This document shows, in pieces, positions 6,670-11,119 of a DNA stretch of 11,119 bases. Made by a program: the position numbers and the translations under genes. This DNA is from Acetobacteraceae bacterium (GTDB taxonomy: Bacteria; Pseudomonadota; Alphaproteobacteria; Acetobacterales; Acetobacteraceae), in the NCBI GenBank assembly GCA_003506895.1, contig DNXO01000156.1:36957-48075 (forward strand), in the 5' to 3' direction. Every line of letters starts with the position of its first letter. Within the stretch, counting starts at the first letter, position 1. Below the pieces are notes generated by a model. The model did no database searches. It had not been told where the DNA came from and was given only the letters and a program-made list of their open reading frames with translations.

Positions 6670-7767
6670 ATGGCCATGCGCGACGAAACCCGGATGCTGC
6701 TGGAAAGCATGAACCGGCTGTTCGAGGATAAATCCACCAAGCAGGTGATCGATCGTGCCGAAACCGGCGTGTTCGCCGACGATCTGTGGCGGGCGGTTGC
6801 CGAAACCGGCGTTCCCCTGGCCGCGCTGCCGGAATCAGCAGGCGGAGCGGACGCGGAATGGTCCGATCTGTTCGCGGTGCTGCGCGTGGCCGGCCGGTTC
6901 TCCGCCCCCATCCCGCTGGCGGAGACGATGCTGGCCGGCTGGGTCGGCGCCAGCGCCGGCCTGGAATTATCCGACGGCCCGATGACTGTCGGGCCGGTGC
7001 GCGGCGGGGATCAGTTGAGCGTCGCGCGGGATGGCAATGGCTGGGTCCTGTCCGGCAAGGCCAGCCGCGTGCCGTATGCGTCCCATGTTGCGAAAACCAT
7101 CCTGATCGCGGATGGCCCGGACGGGGAGATGGCGGTGGCGCTGGAAGGGACTGGCGGGGCCGAGGTCACGTTGGGGAAGAATATCGCCAACGAGGCACGC
7201 GACACCCTGGCGTTTACCCGTGTGCGTCTCGACGCCGATGCGGTGGGACCATTGGGGCAGGGGGTGTCCCGAGGGGCGCTGTATCGGCGCGGGGCGTTGG
7301 CCAGGGCAACGATGATGTCCGGGGCGCTGGAGCGGGCGATGGATCTCGCGGTCGGGTACGCCCAGGAACGTGTGCAGTTCGGCCGTCCGATCTCGAAGTT
7401 CCAGGCCGTGCAGCAGAATCTGGCGGTGCTGGCGGGACAGACCGCCGCCGCCGTGGCAGCGGCGAATCTCGGCATCCAGGCGCTGGGTAAAGTGGACGCC
7501 GAACGCGAACTGTTCCTGATCGGCGTGGCCAAGACCCGCGTGGGTGAGGCGGCGACGTTGGCTTGTGAGATCGCGCATCAGGTACACGGCGCGATCGGGT
7601 TCACCAAGGAATACGCGTTGCAGCTTTCCACCCGCCGGCTGTGGTCGTGGCGCGAGGAATTCGGCTCCGATCCGGAATGGGCGGCGAGGGTTGGGTCGTA
7701 TGCCTGCGCCAACGGGGCGGACGGGCTGTGGGAGATGCTGACTGCCGCTCAAACCGCGATCGCGTAA
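6670..7767 (+). CDS. Acyl-CoA dehydrogenase-like protein, putative non-catalytic partner subunit
   Basis: A 365-residue acyl-CoA dehydrogenase homologue with a degenerate N-terminal half: the signature seen in its neighbour is missing, and the middle reads GWVLSGKASRVPYASHV (125-141). The C-terminal domain is better kept. QERVQFGRPISKFQAVQ (232-248) holds the Arg and QFGR elements that contact FAD in the family, and VHGAIGFTKEYALQL (305-319) matches the conserved C-terminal helix region. In helix G (LYRRGALARATMMSGAL, 204-220) there is no obvious catalytic Glu, and none at the later site. This is the mirror image of the upstream dehydrogenase, as in the alpha2beta2 FadE26-FadE27 and FadE28-FadE29 enzymes of mycobacterial cholesterol degradation. 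ATG 6670 is chosen for the AGGGGAACG before it; a second ATG follows two codons later. Last gene of the operon, overlapping the convergent hydrolase by 19 bases. Confidence 0.88.
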   Translation: MAMRDETRMLLESMNRLFEDKSTKQVIDRAETGVFADDLWRAVAETGVPLAALPESAGGADAEWSDLFAVLRVAGRFSAPIPLAETMLAGWVGASAGLELSDGPMTVGPVRGGDQLSVARDGNGWVLSGKASRVPYASHVAKTILIADGPDGEMAVALEGTGGAEVTLGKNIANEARDTLAFTRVRLDADAVGPLGQGVSRGALYRRGALARATMMSGALERAMDLAVGYAQERVQFGRPISKFQAVQQNLAVLAGQTAAAVAAANLGIQALGKVDAERELFLIGVAKTRVGEAATLACEIAHQVHGAIGFTKEYALQLSTRRLWSWREEFGSDPEWAARVGSYACANGADGLWEMLTAAQTAIA

Positions 7768-9440
7768 GCCGGCCGCCGCGGATCCGCCCCGGCCCCCATC
7801 ATCCCCGTCTCCGGGTCCGTCAGGATCGTCTCCACCGAACCCGCCAGCCAGGTCCAGTCCGCCCATTCCTGGATCGTGTGCCCCCTGGCCGCCAGATCGT
7901 CGCGGGTCGCCTTGTCGATGCGGCCCTCGACCGCCAGACGGCCTGGGAAGTACTCGAACGGCGCGAATGACGACGGAAAGGAATACGACGCGACCCTGGG
8001 CGCCTCGATCGCGCTTTGCGGGTCCATCCCGAAATGCATCACGTTCAACAGCACCTGGAGCATCGCCTGGATCTGCACGTCGCCTCCCGGCGTGCCGAGC
8101 GGCATCACCCCGCCTTTGTCGGTGACCAGAAGCGCCGGGTTTGGTGTCAACCGGGGCCGCTTGCCCGGCGCGACCCCGGCCGGATGCCGCGGATCGGGCC
8201 GGCTCTGCGATCCTCGTCCGGATGGCGTGATTCCCAGTCCCGGCACCACCGGCACCGCGCCCGACCCATCCGAGGGCGTGGCGCTGAATGCATTCCCCCA
8301 GCGATCCACGACGCAGCAATACGAGGTGTCCGCCTCCAGCTTCGGTAATTCCGCGTCGGTGCGCGCGAATGCCCCGGCATCCCGGTCCAGCGGCGCCGGC
8401 ATCTCCCCAAATGCCCGGTCGTCGCGTAGCGCGGACGCCCGCCTAGCGATGGTGGCGGGGTCGAGCAGCCAGTCCACGGGAACGTCGGTGAAGCGCGGAT
8501 CGCCGAAGTAATATTCGCGGTCGGCGAGTGCCAAATTCAAACACTCGACGACACGGTGCAGATAGTCGGCGGAGTTGTGCGCCAGGCCGCCGATGCCGAC
8601 ATGCTCGACCAGCGCCAATGCCTGCTGCAACGCCGGTCCCTGACACCAGGCGCCGCAGGTGATCAGTTCATGCCCGCGCCAGGACCGGCGCACCACGGGC
8701 TCGATCGCGGAGCTGTATTCCGCCATATCGGCCATCGACAGATAGCCGTCCTCCTGTTCCTGCAACCGAACGATCGCTCGGGCGATATCGCCGCGATAGA
8801 AGGCATGATGCGCGGCATCCAGGCCGGCCAAACGATCCGGCCCAGCGGCGCGATCCTGATCCGCCATATACTGAATCGTCCGCGCCAGATCGGTCTGCAC
8901 GAACTTCTCACCGGTCTTTGGCACGCGGCCGTTCGGCAGGAAAATCGCCGTATTGGACTGCCAGCGCCGGTATTCGTCGGCATGCGACCCGATGGACCGT
9001 TCCAGCAACGGATAAACCGCGAAACCGTCGGCCGCGAAACGGATGGCATGCGCCGCAACGTCAGCGAACCGCATCGTCCCGTGCCGCCGCAGCGCGGTGA
9101 TCCAGGCATCCGGCGCGGCGGGAACCACGGTGCGCAGCACGCCGGCGGGGATTTTCCCGCCATGACAGCGCATGAACAAATCGGCCGGGATCGACTTCGG
9201 CCACCAGCCCAGCCCGGCGATGCTTTCCGTCGTGCCATCCGCCAGCCGGATCAGGATCGGTGCGACCCCTGCGAAATTGACCAGGTCGGGTTGCAGCACC
9301 CCCAGCGCGATCCCGGCCGCGACGCCCGCGTCGATCGCGTTGCCGCCGCCCTCCAGGATCGAGAACCCGGCCGAGGCGGCCAGGTAGTGGCCCGCCGAGA
9401 TCGCGTGCCGTGTGCCATAGACGGTCGGACGATGGGTCAT
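7749..9440 (-). CDS. Gamma-glutamyltransferase family Ntn-hydrolase, divergent, no signal peptide
   Basis: A 563-residue protein of the gamma-glutamyltranspeptidase/acylase family, whose precursors self-cleave before a catalytic Thr into large and small subunits. The N-terminal EGGGNAIDAGVAAGIAL (30-46) is typical of the family. The cleavage site is ADTSYCCVVDRWGNAFSAT (370-388), making Thr372 the predicted nucleophile and giving subunits of about 371 and 192 residues. PGKRPRLTPNPALL (425-438) and LGTPGGDVQIQ (448-458) follow in the expected order. There is no export signal, unlike periplasmic E. coli Ggt, so the protein is probably cytoplasmic. The Arg of the DFREMAP motif that binds the glutamyl carboxylate in E. 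coli appears to be replaced by GLGWWPK (76-82), and the SS pair after PGKRP by LT, so another amide or acyl substrate is plausible. ATG 9440 has GGAGG eight bases upstream. It is divergent from the solute-binding protein gene. Confidence 0.9.
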   Translation of the reverse strand: MTHRPTVYGTRHAISAGHYLAASAGFSILEGGGNAIDAGVAAGIALGVLQPDLVNFAGVAPILIRLADGTTESIAGLGWWPKSIPADLFMRCHGGKIPAGVLRTVVPAAPDAWITALRRHGTMRFADVAAHAIRFAADGFAVYPLLERSIGSHADEYRRWQSNTAIFLPNGRVPKTGEKFVQTDLARTIQYMADQDRAAGPDRLAGLDAAHHAFYRGDIARAIVRLQEQEDGYLSMADMAEYSSAIEPVVRRSWRGHELITCGAWCQGPALQQALALVEHVGIGGLAHNSADYLHRVVECLNLALADREYYFGDPRFTDVPVDWLLDPATIARRASALRDDRAFGEMPAPLDRDAGAFARTDAELPKLEADTSYCCVVDRWGNAFSATPSDGSGAVPVVPGLGITPSGRGSQSRPDPRHPAGVAPGKRPRLTPNPALLVTDKGGVMPLGTPGGDVQIQAMLQVLLNVMHFGMDPQSAIEAPRVASYSFPSSFAPFEYFPGRLAVEGRIDKATRDDLAARGHTIQEWADWTWLAGSVETILTDPETGMMGAGADPRRPAYAIAV

Positions 9441-9505
9441 GGGCCGAGCCTCCGCTGAAGCAGGAAAGGTGCGGCAAAACCGGGCACTGGTCCAGGGCGG
9501 GTCGA

Positions 9506-9533
9506 TTGACAGGGCAGGGGGGCTGTATCACAA
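9506..9533 (+). promoter_or_regulatory. Candidate promoter for the solute-binding protein gene
   Basis: A perfect TTGACA (9506-9511) is followed by weak -10-like sequence: TCACAA at 9528-9533 with a 16-base spacer, or TATCAC at 9526-9531 with a short 14-base spacer. Transcription from here would give a leader of roughly 40 bases before ATG 9581. The -35 match is strong and the -10 weak, so an activator may be needed if the site is real. Confidence 0.35.
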
Positions 9534-9545
9534 GCCGCAACGGCT
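9533..9545. promoter_or_regulatory. Small inverted repeat near the presumed transcription start
   Basis: AGCCG (9533-9537) and CGGCT (9541-9545) flank CAA, just downstream of the candidate promoter of the solute-binding protein gene and inside the 140-base divergent region shared with the hydrolase gene. Its position would suit an operator, but a 5-bp repeat can easily arise by chance in GC-rich DNA. Confidence 0.25.
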
Positions 9546-9580
9546 CCGATAACGGGCGGCTGCTGATAAAGGGAATGGAA

Positions 9581-10822
9581 ATGAAGTCCAAACTTCTGGC
9601 TATGGGTATGCTGTTGGCCGCCGGTTCGGCCCAGGCGCAGCCGGCTGCCCCCTCCGAGATCAAGGTCGGCGCGCTGTATGCCAGTTCCGGCCCCTATGCC
9701 AGCATCTCCATGCCGGTATTCGACGGCTTCAAGCTGTGGGTCGATCAGATGAACGCGGGCGGCGGCGTCGAGGTGAAGGCGTTCGGCAAGAAGATCCCGC
9801 TGAAGCTGATCGCCTATGACGATCAGAGCAGCACGGCCACCGCGGCGACGCTGTACAACCAGTTGATCACGCAGGACCATGTCGATCTGCTGATTGCCGA
9901 CTCCGGCTCTGTATTGACGTCTGTCGGCGTGCCGATCGCCAAGGAGCATAAGCAGTTCCTGTTCGACGTGTCCGGCACCGGGGCGGCGTTCTTTACCGAC
10001 GACAATCCCTATATCGCATTGATGGCGGACCCGGTTTCGACCATCTGGCCGCACTACATCTCCGACTTCCTGGCCGACGAGGGTGCCAAGGCCGGCATCA
10101 AAACGGTGGCGATCCTGTATTCCACCAACGACTTCACGGGCACCCAGGCCGCCGCGCTGAAGGGCTTCTTTGAGCGGGATGGCAAAGTAAAAGTTGTCTA
10201 TTATCAAGGCGTGCCAACCTCGACATCGAACTACACCGTGCTGATCAACAACATCGCCGCGCTGAACCCGGATGCGGTGCTGGAGCTTGGTTACGTTGGC
10301 AATGATATCGCCTTCCTGCGCAACCTGCAGGACAGCGGCAACCAGTTCCGCTTTGTGTTCTCGATCTACGCCGGCACGGAAAAGGAAGAGATCGAGAAGA
10401 ATGTCGGCGTCTCCGCGCTGACTAATATCTACAGCTACGTCCCGCCCTCGAACTACGTTTACAAGCCCGAGGTCGGCATGACGCAGCAGGAATTCCATGC
10501 CGCGTGGGACAAGAAGTATCCGCCGGGTTCGGGCGTCGCGTTCGGTGCCAACGCGGTTTATGGCTACATGACCGGGCTGGTGGTGGAGCAGACGCTGGCC
10601 ACGACCAAAAGTCTGGACCAGATGGCTATCCATGATGCGGTCTTTGCCCTGTCCGGCAAGCTGAAGACGCTGGATGGCACGTTTGAACTGCGCAAGGACG
10701 GCGCCCAGATCGGTGAGGTGACGCCGCTGGGTCAGTTGCAGCCGGCCGGGAAGGACGAACTGAACCTCGTCGCGGTGTATCCGCCGAATTTGGCCAACGG
10801 CAAGGCCGTGATCGGGAAGTGA
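9581..10822 (+). CDS. ABC transporter periplasmic substrate-binding protein (branched-chain amino acid/amide type)
   Basis: A 413-residue type I periplasmic binding protein, LivK-like, that would deliver a ligand to an ABC importer. Residues 1-19 (MKSKLLAMGMLLAAGSAQA) form a signal peptide with an AQA cleavage site and no lipobox Cys. The mature protein opens with EIKVGALYASSGPYA (26-40), the family's usual first strand and ligand loop. IAYDDQSSTATAATLYNQLI (78-97) and VDLLIADSGSVLTSVGVPIA (101-120) follow, then the second lobe with TVAILYSTNDFTGTQAA (175-191) and NPDAVLELGYVGND (229-242). ATG 9581 is preferred over the ATG at 9575 because AAGGGA lies at better spacing and the signal peptide starts cleanly there; frame extension to 9410 is artefactual. 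No permease or ATPase gene follows, so it is an orphan within the window. The ligand is unknown; the nearby hydrolase hints at an amide or peptide. Confidence 0.93.
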   Translation: MKSKLLAMGMLLAAGSAQAQPAAPSEIKVGALYASSGPYASISMPVFDGFKLWVDQMNAGGGVEVKAFGKKIPLKLIAYDDQSSTATAATLYNQLITQDHVDLLIADSGSVLTSVGVPIAKEHKQFLFDVSGTGAAFFTDDNPYIALMADPVSTIWPHYISDFLADEGAKAGIKTVAILYSTNDFTGTQAAALKGFFERDGKVKVVYYQGVPTSTSNYTVLINNIAALNPDAVLELGYVGNDIAFLRNLQDSGNQFRFVFSIYAGTEKEEIEKNVGVSALTNIYSYVPPSNYVYKPEVGMTQQEFHAAWDKKYPPGSGVAFGANAVYGYMTGLVVEQTLATTKSLDQMAIHDAVFALSGKLKTLDGTFELRKDGAQIGEVTPLGQLQPAGKDELNLVAVYPPNLANGKAVIGK

Positions 10823-10853
10823 GCGACGGGTCTTACCACGCCGTTCCGGTGCC

Positions 10854-10880
10854 GCGCGGTTCTCTTCCGGCCATCCGCGC
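10854..10880. repeat. Short GC-rich inverted repeat after the solute-binding protein gene
   Basis: GCGCGG (10854-10859) pairs with CCGCGC (10875-10880) across a 15-base loop, starting 31 bases after the stop codon. No U-run follows (ACTAAGG), so it does not qualify as an intrinsic terminator. It may help protect the 3' end of the transcript, or may be chance. Confidence 0.35.
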
Positions 10881-10889
10881 ACTAAGGGG

Positions 10890-10923
10890 CCGTGGCGAAA
10901 TAACCGCTTTAATGGACCCACGG
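10890..10923. repeat. Second short inverted repeat, CCGTGG/CCACGG
   Basis: CCGTGG (10890-10895) pairs with CCACGG (10918-10923) around a 22-base, relatively AT-rich loop containing CGAAATAACCGCTTTAATGG. It sits between the previous small hairpin and the large palindrome. It may be a further part of the same structured 3' region. Confidence 0.35.
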
Positions 10924-10934
10924 TCGGAGCAGAC

Positions 10935-11022
10935 CGTCATGGCGAGCGCAGGCCCGCCATCCACGCCTTTTCCCGGGCCAGCACCGCAAGTCGTGGATGG
11001 CGGGCCTGCGCCCGCCATGACG
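10935..11022. repeat. Large palindromic intergenic element, 31-bp arms (REP- or MITE-like)
   Basis: The left arm (10935-10965, beginning CGTCATGGCGAGCGCAGG) and the right arm (10992-11022, ending GCGCCCGCCATGACG) are inverted copies matching at 30 of 31 positions, with one A/C mismatch at 10945/11012. The 26-base loop contains CTTTTCCCGGG. Elements of the general type GTCATGG...CGTGGATGG are widespread intergenic repeats in alphaproteobacterial genomes. It lies 112 bases after the solute-binding protein stop, apparently between convergent genes, a common location for such repeats. No U-run follows either arm, no transposase is present, and I saw no clear target duplication. As RNA it would form a very stable hairpin that could stabilise or help end the transcript. 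Confidence 0.85.
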
Positions 11023-11056
11023 ATGAGGGGCAGGCGGCTTCCGTTGAACGATTCGC

Positions 11057-11119
11057 TTATTTCGTCACGAATTCCAGCCGTTGAAGCGCGGATGGCCGGG
11101 GCACGCTCGGCCCCGACGG
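11057..11119 (-). CDS. Possible 3' end of a gene on the minus strand, product unknown
   Basis: Reading inward from the right edge, one minus-strand frame stays open for 20 codons and ends in TAA at 11057-11059 with the residues SALQRLEFVTK. The end looks like an ordinary protein C-terminus and would make the region convergent with the solute-binding protein gene. Twenty codons are far too few to prove coding in GC-rich DNA or to assign a family. Confidence 0.3.
   Translation of the reverse strand, partial: PSGPSVPRPSALQRLEFVTK
11097..11115. repeat. Hairpin CGGGGC/GCCCCG at the right edge
   Basis: CGGGGC (11097-11102) and GCCCCG (11110-11115) pair across a 7-base loop. They are flanked by GATGGC-like sequence similar to that in the large palindrome, so this could be the first arm of a second dispersed repeat cut by the window end. 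Alternatively it is simply GC-rich coding sequence of the putative minus-strand gene. Confidence 0.3.

Noticed and set aside
8556..9458. 300-codon plus-strand frame opposite the hydrolase gene
   Set aside because: It is in register with the hydrolase codons and explained by the same codon bias. The translation looks like reverse-strand noise.
9410..9580. 57-residue extension of the solute-binding protein into the divergent region
   Set aside because: It would bury the clear signal peptide beginning at 9581, overlap the hydrolase start and have no matching ribosome binding site.
10833..11018. 61-codon minus-strand frame across the large palindrome
   Set aside because: It is made largely of the inverted repeat and lacks a convincing ribosome binding site or conserved motif.

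Overview
The window reads as chromosomal DNA of a GC-rich alphaproteobacterium, most likely of the Rhodospirillales/Acetobacteraceae type. This rests on the minus-strand order gyrA - coaD - secreted cyclophilin, on a GyrA with an alphaproteobacterial-style acidic insertion in its C-terminal domain, and on a biased codon usage that avoids TTA, CTA and TCA. The taxon is inferred, not proven. No rRNA, tRNA, CRISPR array, phage gene or transposase was seen.

Layout. (1) 1-3587, minus strand: a compact housekeeping operon read right to left, gyrA (DNA gyrase A), coaD (phosphopantetheine adenylyltransferase, overlapping gyrA by 8 bases) and the 5' part of an exported peptidyl-prolyl isomerase that runs off the left edge. 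(2) 3588-3783: a divergent intergenic region. (3) 3784-7767, plus strand: four tightly linked genes that look like one catabolic operon: a DsbA-fold protein of the 2-hydroxychromene-2-carboxylate isomerase family, an LLM-class flavin-dependent oxidoreductase, and two different acyl-CoA dehydrogenase subunits. The two dehydrogenases look complementary. The first keeps the acyl-CoA dehydrogenase signature and a helix-G glutamate; the second has lost these but keeps the Arg/QFGR segment. This suggests an obligate heteromer of the kind known from actinobacterial steroid side-chain degradation. A 51-base nested hairpin separates them. (4) 7749-9440, minus strand: a gamma-glutamyltransferase-family Ntn-hydrolase without signal peptide. 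It keeps the catalytic Thr but appears to lack several gamma-glutamyl-binding residues. Its 3' end overlaps the second dehydrogenase by 19 bases. (5) 9441-9580: a divergent promoter region. (6) 9581-10822, plus strand: a periplasmic solute-binding protein of the branched-chain-amino-acid/amide ABC transporter family, with no permease or ATPase gene in view. (7) 10823-11119: a structured region dominated by a near-perfect 31-bp inverted repeat (30 of 31 matches), followed by a possible C-terminal gene fragment on the minus strand.

How they may work together. The left block is core replication, CoA synthesis and envelope folding. The central four genes probably oxidise an acyl-CoA thioester whose identity cannot be read from sequence. 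The right-hand pair, a divergent amide hydrolase and a binding protein, could form an uptake-and-hydrolysis unit. No strongly novel multi-gene defence or mobile system was found. The best leads are the four-gene operon with its paired dehydrogenases, the divergent Ntn-hydrolase, the C9 tract at the gyrA-coaD junction, and the two large hairpins.
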